Shown piece by piece: positions 54,321-62,204 of a stretch of DNA of 64,000 nt (positions are counted from its first letter, which is position 1; each line of letters opens with the position of its first letter). The notes beneath the pieces were generated by a model that searched no databases, had not been told where the DNA came from, and was given only the letters and a program-made list of their open reading frames with translations. The DNA is from Actinoplanes sp. TBRC 11911 (lineage in GTDB: Bacteria > Actinomycetota > Actinomycetes > Mycobacteriales > Micromonosporaceae): NCBI RefSeq assembly GCF_012933445.1, contig NZ_JABBNC010000025.1:62001-126000 (forward strand), written 5' to 3'. Made by a program: the position numbers and the translations under genes.

Positions 54321-55768
54321 CCGACGACCGCAGCCTCGACCTCACCGACGTGCTCGCCATCGACGACGAGGTGACCCGCTCGACCGGCAGCGCGGGCTTC
54401 GGAGTGACCACGGCCGGGTTCCTGCCCAAGCCGTTCACCCGGCTGCTCGCCGAGCGGATCGCGTCGGCCCGGCAGCTGATCGACCCCGACCTCGACCTGT
54501 CCAGCGGCAGCGTGGTGCGCAAGCTGCTCGAGATCAGCGCGCTCGAGGACGCCCGCACCTGGGCCGCGCTCGGCTCGCTCTACGACGACTGCTTCGTGAC
54601 CACCGCCCGCGGCCGGGCGCTCGGCGACCTCGGTGCGGAACTGGGGCTGTCCCGGCCGTTCCAGAACGCGACCGGCACCGTCACCCTCACCCTGGCCGGC
54701 GCGCTCCCGGCCGGCGTGACCCAGCTCGTGCTGCCCCGCGGCAGCCGGCTCGGCACCGCCGGCGGCCACCGGGTCGCGCTGGCCACCACCGCCATTCTCA
54801 GCCCGGCCGTGACCGCGCTGGCCGCGAGCGTGGTCAGCTTCGACCCCGGCCCGGACGGCAACCTCGACCCGGCCGCACCCGGACAGCTGCTCGACCGCTG
54901 GGAGATCGCCGACGGCAAGCTGGCCGCGCTGCTCGCCGCGGACGAGGCGGCCGGGCTGCCGGACGGCGCCTCGGCCACCGGGCAGGGCCTGGTGCGGATC
55001 CAGCACACCGAGGCGCTCGGCGGCGGCGAGCAGCAATGGGACGACGGGCGCTACCGGCAGTTGCTGCTGGGCGCGTCGCGGTCGGTGTGGTCGGCCGAGG
55101 CGATCGCCACCACGGTGAGCCTCATCCCGGGCGTACGGCAGGTGACCGTGCGCGACGGCTGGGGTGGCATCGACCTGTCCCAGTCGGTCTTCGGTGACTT
55201 CACGTTCCTCGAGCGGCTGTTCGCGGCGGACCGCGACCTGGCCTCGCCGTACTTCGTGAGCGTGCTGGTCGCGCCCACCGAGGCGGCGGTCTGGGACGGC
55301 CCGAACGGGCTGCGGGCGGCGGTCGAGACGGCGATCCGCGACGTGCGCCCGGTCGGCGTGTTCCCCGACGTGGTCGAGGCCGACCAGGTGTTCCTCGGCA
55401 TCCAGGCGCAGGTCGTGACCAGCGGGCTGGCCCTGCCGGCGGGCAGCGCGGCCAGCACCGACTCCAGCCCGGCCGCGATCGCGCTCAAGGGCCGGCTGCT
55501 CGACCGCGTGCACCGCATCGTGGACACGCTGCGGATGGCCGAGCCGGTGCGCACGTCGGCGGTGACCGCGGCGCTGATGGGCGAGCCCGGGGTGGTCGAC
55601 GTCGTCGGGCTGCGGCTCGTTCGTTTCCCGGCCGCGGTGGACCCGGTCGGCAGCACCACACCGGACGTCGAGTTGCCCCAGGTCCTCGACCAGGACCAGA
55701 ACCTTCTGCTCGGCGCCGACCAGATCGCCGTACTGGTGGATGCCACCGACCGGCTGACGGTGCGGTGA
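54317..55768 (+). CDS. Baseplate J/gp6-like protein
   Basis: A 483-residue baseplate wedge protein. After a helical N-terminus (FTRLLAERIASARQLIDPD, then SGSVVRKLLEISALE) it has the baseplate J core with LVLPRGSRLGTAGG-type strands and a LIPGVRQVTVRDGWGG segment (near residue 270), then VSVLVAPTEAAV and a C-terminal segment with the INLRxxP-like pattern degraded. Position after gp25 and before the large wedge protein fits. It links the inner ring to peripheral baseplate parts. Confidence 0.75.
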   Translation: MTDDRSLDLTDVLAIDDEVTRSTGSAGFGVTTAGFLPKPFTRLLAERIASARQLIDPDLDLSSGSVVRKLLEISALEDARTWAALGSLYDDCFVTTARGRALGDLGAELGLSRPFQNATGTVTLTLAGALPAGVTQLVLPRGSRLGTAGGHRVALATTAILSPAVTALAASVVSFDPGPDGNLDPAAPGQLLDRWEIADGKLAALLAADEAAGLPDGASATGQGLVRIQHTEALGGGEQQWDDGRYRQLLLGASRSVWSAEAIATTVSLIPGVRQVTVRDGWGGIDLSQSVFGDFTFLERLFAADRDLASPYFVSVLVAPTEAAVWDGPNGLRAAVETAIRDVRPVGVFPDVVEADQVFLGIQAQVVTSGLALPAGSAASTDSSPAAIALKGRLLDRVHRIVDTLRMAEPVRTSAVTAALMGEPGVVDVVGLRLVRFPAAVDPVGSTTPDVELPQVLDQDQNLLLGADQIAVLVDATDRLTVR

Positions 55769-57861
55769 CCGCCGTGACCGACCTCCTCGCCGAGCTCGGC
55801 GCCCCCGGCGCCGGATCGCTCGCGGCCGCCGCCCGCGAGATGATCGGGCCCTACTCGGACGCGCTCACCCCGAAGCCGCTGCCCTGGGACGACGACGCGC
55901 ACGCCGCCGTGACCGTCCCCGGCGACGCCCGCCTGCCGCTCCTGCTCGTCACCCTGCTGGACGACCTCGGCACCGGCGAGCTGGTGCTGCGGCCCGGACC
56001 GGTCACCTTCGCGCCGTGGAGCCAGGCCGGCAGCGCCCTGCCGATCGTGGTGGCGCCCGGCTCGTCGACCGAGCTCACGTCCGACGGTCGCACCGCGGCT
56101 CAGATTCGCGACGCCGTACGTGTCGATCTGGTGGAGGGTCTGGCCGGTCGGCTGATGGCCGTGCTGCTCGCCGAGAAGGCGCGGCTGCGCCGGACCGGCC
56201 GGGAGGTCGCCGCGATGCGCGCACTCGACCGGGCCCGGGACAGCGCCCTCGACCGGCTCGGCGCCGACCTGCACTGCCCACGCTTCGGCGACGAGCTGGT
56301 CTGGGATCCGGAGCGTCGCTCACCCACCACCCAGCCGCTGCCGGGCGGGGAGGACGACGACTCGTACCGGGCCCGGCTGCGGCTGCTGCGCGGGCTCTGG
56401 CTGGCCACGCCCGGCTGGGCCGAGGAGCTGATCAACGGCGGGCGGATGGCCGACGTGGGCTTCGCCGGCCGGGTCGACGTGGACGAGAGCCCCAACCAGC
56501 TGCTGCTGGCGATGCGGCTGGTCGGGACCGGCCGCGCCGCCTTGCTGGACGCCGTCCGCCGGGTGCACCTGATCTGGCCTGCCGGCAGCGACGCCGGGGA
56601 CGCGGCGCACGCCGCGCGGATGCTGCCCGCACCGGTCGCCGAACGGGTCGCGAGGCTACGCGGGCGGCTGAACGACTGGAACCTGCGGCCGTCGCAGCCG
56701 CTCGCGCCGGCTCTCGCCGAGGCGCTCGCCACCCTGCTGGACCGCTGCGAGCAACTGGGCAGCCGGCCGTGGCCGGCGCTGAGCACCGGACAGTTCGACG
56801 ACGGCGGATCCCGCTTCGAACTGGGGCTCGGGGCACTGCTCGCACCGGTGAACGCCAAGGCGCTGGACAAGGCCGTCCGCGCCGCCCGCGACCTCGGCCT
56901 CCCGGGGGTCGTGCCGGTGCCACGGCAGCAGGACCCGATCGGCGCCTGGCTGCTGTCGGCGTGCGGGCTGCGGACCGCCGAACCGACCGCCGACGGCGTC
57001 TTCGTGAGCACGCTGCCGATGGGCCCGCTGGTCGTGGACCTGGCGCCGGGGCCGGACGGGCCGCTGCCGGTCACCGCGGCCGCGCACCTGGTCTCGGCCT
57101 CCGATGCCGCGCACGACACCCCGATCGTCGCCGTGATGGCAGCGATGACCGCCCTCGGACAGACCGCGGTGGCCGACGAGGCGGCGCTGCTCGCCGCGAT
57201 GCAACCGGCGAGTGCCGCCCCCGACCTCGCCCAGGCCTTGCAACAGCAGGGAGTCCCGGCGGTGGCCGATGTGGACGGGTTCCGGCAGCAACTGGCCGCC
57301 GTGTCCGACCGCCTGTACGTCGCGTACGACCTCGGCGCGGCCGGCGCCGGACCACTCGCCGAGTTGTTGCCGGCGGCGGCGCACGCGGGCGCGTCCAGCG
57401 TGGTCGGCCTGATCACCGCGGCCGGGACTGCCGCGGTGCTGATCGGCGTGACCGGCCTGCCGCTGGCGGGCAGCAACCTGGCCGGCCGGCAGACCGTGCT
57501 CTACCGCTGGCAGGCGCGCGGGCTGGCCGGCGACGCGTTCCGGATCGAACCCCGGCGGGGCGCCACCACCACGATCTTCGCGCCGGGCCAGGGGGTCGGC
57601 GTGCTCAGCTGCGTGGCGCACCTGCGCGGCGACGGCAACGACCCGTACGAGTGGTCGCCCGTGCCTGCCGACAGTGCGCTGCTCACCCTGCGCCAGTACG
57701 AGCACCTCATGAACCTGGTCGAACTGGCCACGCCGATCGGGGTGCGCGCCAACACCTGGCGGCTGCGGCAGCAACACGTCGACGCGGACGGGTCGGGGGC
57801 CGCGATCCCGCTCACGGCCGCGGCCGCCCGCACCTACCGCCACTACCGAGCCACCCGCTGA
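55765..57861 (+). CDS. Large baseplate/wedge-like protein (698 aa)
   Basis: A 698-residue soluble protein following the J-like protein, in the position of Afp12/gpI-like wedge components. Residues ~200-260 (YRARLRLLRGLWLATPGWAE, ELINGGRMADVGFAG) and a helical middle (~300-420) are followed by Ala-rich stretches and a beta-rich C-terminus (VLYRWQARGLAGDAFRIEPR). No named domain was recognised, so the call rests on order, size and coupling (its start overlaps the upstream stop). Confidence 0.55.
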   Translation: MTAVTDLLAELGAPGAGSLAAAAREMIGPYSDALTPKPLPWDDDAHAAVTVPGDARLPLLLVTLLDDLGTGELVLRPGPVTFAPWSQAGSALPIVVAPGSSTELTSDGRTAAQIRDAVRVDLVEGLAGRLMAVLLAEKARLRRTGREVAAMRALDRARDSALDRLGADLHCPRFGDELVWDPERRSPTTQPLPGGEDDDSYRARLRLLRGLWLATPGWAEELINGGRMADVGFAGRVDVDESPNQLLLAMRLVGTGRAALLDAVRRVHLIWPAGSDAGDAAHAARMLPAPVAERVARLRGRLNDWNLRPSQPLAPALAEALATLLDRCEQLGSRPWPALSTGQFDDGGSRFELGLGALLAPVNAKALDKAVRAARDLGLPGVVPVPRQQDPIGAWLLSACGLRTAEPTADGVFVSTLPMGPLVVDLAPGPDGPLPVTAAAHLVSASDAAHDTPIVAVMAAMTALGQTAVADEAALLAAMQPASAAPDLAQALQQQGVPAVADVDGFRQQLAAVSDRLYVAYDLGAAGAGPLAELLPAAAHAGASSVVGLITAAGTAAVLIGVTGLPLAGSNLAGRQTVLYRWQARGLAGDAFRIEPRRGATTTIFAPGQGVGVLSCVAHLRGDGNDPYEWSPVPADSALLTLRQYEHLMNLVELATPIGVRANTWRLRQQHVDADGSGAAIPLTAAAARTYRHYRATR

Positions 57862-57883
57862 TCCGCTTTCCAGGAGAGCCACC

Positions 57884-58690
57884 ATGTCCGACCACGAAGG
57901 AAACCTCCCGGGCGCCGCACCGCTCGTCTTCGGCGTGCCCGCGGAGACCGTCGCCCACGCGCTGCGCGACGCCGGCCTGGCCGAGGACGCCGTCGTCGCC
58001 GTGCTCGGCCGCGCCATCGCCCGCTCCGCGGAGCCCGCCGCGCTCGCGGCGGACGGCAGCTTCACCTTCCAGGTGACCATCAACGAGACGGCGCCCGAGT
58101 GCGCGCTCACCTACGAACGGCTGTTCATCCATCCCGACTTCGTGGACGGGGTGACGGTCGTGCAGGCCGGCGCCACCCCGGACGAGATCGGGTTCAACTC
58201 CCGCTTCCACAGCATCGAGGGCGAGTTCGACAGCATCGCGCGCGACCTGCACACCTCCAGCAACTGCGTGGCCGAGCTGCGGCGCGAGGTCTTCCAGCTG
58301 TCCCGCGAACTGGAAGCGAAGATCACCGAGATCGACGCGAAGATCGCCGCCAAGGGCAAGGACAAGGACTCCAAGGACACCAAGGAGAAGGACACCAAGG
58401 AGAGCAAGGACAAAGACAGCAAGGACACCAAGGAAGGTAAGGAGGGCAAGGACAAGGAGGGCAAGGACCGCAAGGACGGCAAGGACAAGGACTTCCTCGA
58501 CAAGGTCGCGGGCGTGGACAAGGTGGCCGGCATCGACCAGCGGCCGATCGCGGCCGAACCCGCCGGCGATCCGCACATGAGCGCCGCCGACCCGCCCGCC
58601 GGCGGATCCGAGCGCACATTCATCAGCCTCGAGGACCGGCCGGACGTCGAGGCCACCGCGCTGCGGCCGCCCACCGAGGAGGACGACTGA
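57884..58690 (+). CDS. Contractile-operon protein with Lys/Asp/Glu repeat tract
   Basis: A 268-residue protein. Residues 1-125 form a globular part (FTFQVTINETAPECALTYER; FIHPDFVDGVTVVQAG), ~128-156 a coiled coil (ELRREVFQLSRELEAKITEI), and 157-207 a striking tract of 19 lysines in 51 residues, built on KDKDSKDTKE- and KEGKD-type units. A DKVAGVDKVAGID motif and an acidic tail ending TEEDD follow. ATG 57884 has GGAGAG upstream. It lies directly before the ATP-grasp pair and the 2OG oxygenase and is their likeliest substrate. It may be a fibre/sensor or tube-end component. Confidence 0.6.
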   Translation: MSDHEGNLPGAAPLVFGVPAETVAHALRDAGLAEDAVVAVLGRAIARSAEPAALAADGSFTFQVTINETAPECALTYERLFIHPDFVDGVTVVQAGATPDEIGFNSRFHSIEGEFDSIARDLHTSSNCVAELRREVFQLSRELEAKITEIDAKIAAKGKDKDSKDTKEKDTKESKDKDSKDTKEGKEGKDKEGKDRKDGKDKDFLDKVAGVDKVAGIDQRPIAAEPAGDPHMSAADPPAGGSERTFISLEDRPDVEATALRPPTEEDD

Positions 58691-58691
58691 G

Positions 58692-59312
58692 ATGCGGCTG
58701 ATCCTGGCGCACTCCGACGACGCCGCGGCCCGGCGGCTGGCCTCGCTCTGGGGCGACGACGCCCTGCTGCTCACGCCGGCCCTCCTGTGCGCCGAGCGGA
58801 TGACGTTGACCGTGGACCGGCGTGGGCGCGCCGCGGCCTCGCTGCCGTCCCGCCCGGCCGTACGGGCGATCGTGTGCCGTCTCGGCGGGGTGCGCTGCGG
58901 CGACCTGTCCCATGTGGACTCGCGCGACGCCGCCTACGCCGCGGCCGAGCTCGATGCCTTCCTGCGGGCCTTTCTGGCGGCCTGGCCCGGCCCGGTGGTC
59001 AACCGGCCGAGCGACACCTGCCTCAACGGCCCGGGGTGGCGTCCGGCGCAGTGGGCGGCGGCGCTCGCGGTCGCGCATCCGCCGCAGTCGGCCGCAGGCG
59101 GTGGCGAGGTCACGGTGGTGGGGGAGCGGTGGTTCGGTGCGGTCTCCGACGAGCTCGGGTGGGCCTTGGCCGCCTTCGCCAAGGCGTCCGGCTGCACGCT
59201 TCTGCGTGCCTCGATCTCCGCCGCCGGTACGGTCGACACCGCCGACGCGTGGCCGGACGTCTCGGCGCCGCCGGTGGCCGAGGCCCTCCGAGGCCTGCTG
59301 GAGGATGCGTGA
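58692..59312 (+). CDS. Degenerate ATP-grasp partner protein
   Basis: A 206-residue protein. It contains NRPSDTCLNGPGWRPAQ (residues 104-120), matching the pre-grasp segment RPSAAASNGSKPAQ of the following ATP-grasp enzyme, but it ends before the ATP-binding and metal-binding lobes. It is therefore a shortened, probably inactive paralogue, comparable in logic to paired MvdC/MvdD ligases, although MvdC itself is active. It starts one base after the preceding stop and overlaps the ATP-grasp start (TGATG). Complex formation with the ATP-grasp is inferred. Confidence 0.6.
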   Translation: MRLILAHSDDAAARRLASLWGDDALLLTPALLCAERMTLTVDRRGRAAASLPSRPAVRAIVCRLGGVRCGDLSHVDSRDAAYAAAELDAFLRAFLAAWPGPVVNRPSDTCLNGPGWRPAQWAAALAVAHPPQSAAGGGEVTVVGERWFGAVSDELGWALAAFAKASGCTLLRASISAAGTVDTADAWPDVSAPPVAEALRGLLEDA

Positions 59313-60214
59313 TGACGGTCCTGCTGTGGGGGCTGCCCGGCGACTCGACAATGACGGCGGTCCGCAACGCGCTCCGGGTGCCGTCCTTCTTCCTCGACCA
59401 GCACCGGGTCCTCGAAACCCGCGTCGAACCGGGCGGCCGTCTGGAGGTCGGCGGCAAGTCGCTGAGGCTCGACGAGGTCAGCGCGGCCTATCTGCGCCCG
59501 CACGACAGCGCGCGGCTGCCCGCCGTCCGCGACGATGCCGCCGGGCGTCGCCATGCCCAGCAGGTCGACGAGGCGCTGGCGTGCTGGTCCGAACTCACCC
59601 CGGCCCTGGTCATCAGCCGGCCCTCGGCGGCGGCCAGCAACGGGTCGAAGCCCGCGCAGATCCGGCATGCGGCGGCGTGCGGCTTCCCCGTACCGGAGAC
59701 GCTCGTGACCAACGATCCCGTGGCCGCCGCGTCCTTCGCCCGGCAGCACGGCGAGGTCGTCTACAAGTCGGTCAGCGCGATCCGCAGCCGCGTCCGGCGG
59801 CTCACCGCGCGGGACGACCTCGCCCAGGTGGCGGTCTGCCCCACCCAGTTCCAGGCGTGGATCCCCGGCACCGACGTCCGCGTTCACGTCGTCGGCGCCG
59901 AGACCTTCGCCACCCGCGTCGAGAGCGAGGCCGACGACTATCGGTACGCGGCGTCGCAGGGTCTCCCGCGTGCCGAGCTGTCGCCCTTCGACCTGCCGGA
60001 CGTGGTGGCCGCACGATGCCAGATGCTGACCGCGCGGCTCGGGCTGCCGGTGGCCGGCGTCGACCTGCGGGTCACCGCCGACGACGAGTGGTACTGCTTC
60101 GAGGTCAACCCGTCGCCGGCGTTCGCGTACTACGAGGCCGGCGCCGGGCAGCCGATCGCCGCCGCGGTGGCCGGCCTGCTGGCCGCCGCGTACACCTGCG
60201 CGGTGACCCGGTGA
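59312..60214 (+). CDS. RimK/graspetide-type ATP-grasp ligase
   Basis: A 300-residue ATP-grasp enzyme. The pre-grasp motif RPSAAASNGSKPAQ lies at 103-116, the ATP-lysine segment EVVYKSVSAIRS near 148-159, the substrate loop FQAWIPGTDVRVHVVG near 182-197 and the Mg-binding EWYCFEVNPSPAF near 259-271, all intact. The order and wording (NDPVAAASF; DVRVHVV; DLRVTADDEWYCFEVNPSP) match peptide-modifying graspetide synthetases, which form ester or amide bonds between Thr/Ser/Lys and Asp/Glu side chains. It is coupled to neighbours on both sides. The likely substrate is the Lys/Asp-rich protein two genes upstream. Confidence 0.72.
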   Translation: MTVLLWGLPGDSTMTAVRNALRVPSFFLDQHRVLETRVEPGGRLEVGGKSLRLDEVSAAYLRPHDSARLPAVRDDAAGRRHAQQVDEALACWSELTPALVISRPSAAASNGSKPAQIRHAAACGFPVPETLVTNDPVAAASFARQHGEVVYKSVSAIRSRVRRLTARDDLAQVAVCPTQFQAWIPGTDVRVHVVGAETFATRVESEADDYRYAASQGLPRAELSPFDLPDVVAARCQMLTARLGLPVAGVDLRVTADDEWYCFEVNPSPAFAYYEAGAGQPIAAAVAGLLAAAYTCAVTR

Positions 60215-60870
60215 ACACGGCCCCGGTCCACCTGGCCTCCGTGCTGACCCGCGAGGAGGCCGCCCGCTGGGCCGCGACCGTGCTGGATCCGACGCCCGAG
60301 GTGCGTGATTCTTGCTGGCGCGACGGCCCGGACCTCACGACCATCGGCGAGCCCGTGTACCGCAACCGCGATCGGCTCGGCTACTACGAGGAGCGGGCGC
60401 GGGCGACGAACCGGTTGCTCTACGGGCTTTACCGGGATCTGTACGACCGGGTGGCGTCGCTTTTCGAGGCCCGGTACGGCGAGCAAGTATCCTTTGTGGA
60501 CCGACTCGCCGTTCCGGGCTTTCACCTCATGCGGTACGCCGAACCGGGCACCTACGAGGGCGGGGGCTGGCACCTCGACGAGCTCGCCTGGCAGGTGCCC
60601 TACTTCGTCGAGCACGCCGCCGAGGTGACCGGGATCCTCAACTTCACCTTGCCGCTGGCCGTCCCGAGCGGCGGCACCGGCATGGACCTCGTCGACGACC
60701 AGACCGGCGGTGCGGTGCATATCGCGTACGAGCCAGGGGTTGTGCTCTTCAACGAACAGGAGGTGCGGCACCGCATCGGGCGCTCGACCACGTTGGCGCA
60801 CCACGAGTGCCGGCTCACGCTGCAGGGTCACGGGGTGCGCATGCGCGGCCGCGTGCTCCTCTTCTGGTAG
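60211..60870 (+). CDS. 2OG-Fe(II) oxygenase (prolyl/lysyl-hydroxylase-like)
   Basis: A 219-residue double-stranded beta-helix dioxygenase. The iron ligands are visible as His121-x-Asp123 (GGGWHLDELAW) and His187 (EVRHRIGRS), and Arg201 (CRLTLQ) is placed to bind 2-oxoglutarate. GTG 60211 overlaps the ATP-grasp stop (GTGA). Members of this fold hydroxylate amino-acid side chains or free small molecules. As the last gene of the contractile operon it probably acts on an operon product, perhaps before or after ATP-grasp crosslinking. Confidence 0.78.
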   Translation: MNTAPVHLASVLTREEAARWAATVLDPTPEVRDSCWRDGPDLTTIGEPVYRNRDRLGYYEERARATNRLLYGLYRDLYDRVASLFEARYGEQVSFVDRLAVPGFHLMRYAEPGTYEGGGWHLDELAWQVPYFVEHAAEVTGILNFTLPLAVPSGGTGMDLVDDQTGGAVHIAYEPGVVLFNEQEVRHRIGRSTTLAHHECRLTLQGHGVRMRGRVLLFW

Positions 60871-60885
60871 GCGGTTTTTGGTAGG

Positions 60886-60923
60886 CGGTCGGACTAGGAT
60901 CAGTCCGGCTCGATGTCCGACCG
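60886..60923. promoter_or_regulatory. Inverted repeat between operon end and peptidase gene
   Basis: Perfect 9-bp arms CGGTCGGAC (60886-60894) and GTCCGACCG (60915-60923) enclose a TAGGAT -10-like box (60895-60900). It could be an operator for the peptidase gene or a terminator hairpin for the contractile operon. Confidence 0.5.
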
Positions 60924-60941
60924 CGCGATTCCGGAGGCACC

Positions 60942-61607
60942 GTGAAACTCTTGCTCACCTCAGGCGGCGTCACGAACCCGAGCATCCACTCGGCTCTCGT
61001 GCAGCTCCTCGGCAAGCCGGTCGCCGACAGCCACGCCCTCTGCATCCCGACGGCCCAGTGGGGTCACCAGATGTGCGGCCCGGCAACGGTACGGGGCTTG
61101 ATCGCCGCCCAGCCGGCGCCCGACTGGCAGTACCTGACCGGCCTCGGCTGGGCGTCGCTCGGTGTCCTCGAGCTGACCGCACTGCCCACCATCGGCGCCG
61201 AGCGGTGGGTCCCCTGGGTCCGCGAGGCCGACGTGCTCCTGGTCGACGGCGGCGACGCCACGTACCTGTGCCACTGGATGCGCGAGTCCGGCCTGGCCGA
61301 CCTGCTGCCGTCCCTGCCCGACACGGTCTGGGTGGGGGTGAGCGCCGGAAGCATGGTGATGACACCCCGGATCGGCGACTACTTCGTCGAGTGGCCGTCG
61401 GCGCCGGACGACCGCACCCTGGGCGTCGTGGACTTCTCGATTTTCCCGCACCTGAACGCTTTCCCCACGAACACCCCGGCCGATGCGGAGCGGTGGGCCG
61501 CCGACATCGGCGCCCCGGCCTACGCCATCGACGAACAGACAGCCATCAAGGTCGCCGACGGCTCCGTCGAGGTCATCTCCGAGGGCCAGTGGACAAAGTT
61601 CGGCTGA
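60942..61607 (+). CDS. Peptidase E-like (S51 family) protein
   Basis: A 221-residue protein with the S51 fold: LLTSGGVTN at the N-terminus, the LLVDGGDATYLCHWM segment and the nucleophile Ser134 in GVSAGSMVM. The C-terminal half keeps DFSIFPHLNAFPTN, where peptidase E has a catalytic His. GTG 60942 has GGAGG 5 bp upstream. Peptidase E removes N-terminal Asp from dipeptides; the family also includes cyanophycinase-like enzymes. It has its own promoter-like element after the contractile operon. Confidence 0.83.
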   Translation: MKLLLTSGGVTNPSIHSALVQLLGKPVADSHALCIPTAQWGHQMCGPATVRGLIAAQPAPDWQYLTGLGWASLGVLELTALPTIGAERWVPWVREADVLLVDGGDATYLCHWMRESGLADLLPSLPDTVWVGVSAGSMVMTPRIGDYFVEWPSAPDDRTLGVVDFSIFPHLNAFPTNTPADAERWAADIGAPAYAIDEQTAIKVADGSVEVISEGQWTKFG

Positions 61608-61685
61608 TCGCCGCCGGTATGATCAGCGCTTTCTTGATGACGAAAAAGGCGCCATGCCGCGGAGGCGGCCCTTCGGCGATCTCGC

Positions 61686-62204
61686 GTGCCCAAGACGTTG
61701 TGGCATGACGTACCCCACGTGCCCGGCCTTGACAAACCCGGCCAGTGCGAGATCAGTGACCTCGAATGGAAGACAGCTCTCGACTGGGCCCGACGCGGTC
61801 TCTGGCCGGGCGCCGAAGCTCTAACGGTGTGGCGGCGCATCGCCCAACAACCCCGAACGCGACAGTTCCTGCCATGCGACTGCTGCGGGCGCCATCCGCG
61901 GGCACGAGGACGACTGCTGAACACCAACCGGCGATGGAAAGCCCGGGTAACCGGCACCTGGCGACGCGCACCCTGCGACGCGCCCCGGCGACCTGCGCTC
62001 CGCGACGCGCCCCGGCGACGCGCATTCGGCGACCTGCACTCCGCGACCCGCACCCGGCGAGCCGCAGCAGTCCGCGACCCGCAGCCCGCGACTGGCATCG
62101 GCCGTCGAGGTGACGACGAGCCGCACATGTCTGCAGGTCGACGCGCGGCTCGTCCCTCCATCCCACTATGTGACGATCCCGGCCACATGCTGGGCTTTCT
62201 TTAG
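61686..62204 (+). CDS. Doubtful hypothetical ORF running into repeats
   Basis: The first ~70 codons from GTG 61686 look protein-like (PGLDKPGQCEISDLEWKTAL; RQFLPCDCCGRH), but from about 61960 the frame only reads through GCGAC tandem repeats and the flanking repeat, giving Arg/Ala-rich sequence. It may be a truncated gene or chance. No family was recognised. Confidence 0.22.
   Translation: MPKTLWHDVPHVPGLDKPGQCEISDLEWKTALDWARRGLWPGAEALTVWRRIAQQPRTRQFLPCDCCGRHPRARGRLLNTNRRWKARVTGTWRRAPCDAPRRPALRDAPRRRAFGDLHSATRTRRAAAVRDPQPATGIGRRGDDEPHMSAGRRAARPSIPLCDDPGHMLGFL
61961..62092. repeat. Degenerate GCGAC tandem repeat
   Basis: About nine to ten imperfect 13-15-nt units starting GCGAC (for example GCGACGCGCCCCG, GCGACCTGCACTCC, GCGACCCGCACCCG) run directly into the left end of flanking repeat B. 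Only one comparable unit precedes copy A near 40326. Confidence 0.75.

Noticed and set aside
43077..60870. Interpretation as an ordinary prophage or R-type tailocin
   Set aside because: No capsid, terminase, portal, integrase, holin or endolysin gene nearby. A tailocin cannot be fully excluded but would normally carry lysis genes and tail fibres.
60865..60889. 11-bp direct duplication TGGTAGGCGGT at the end of the oxygenase gene
   Set aside because: Too short and local to carry more meaning than replication slippage.
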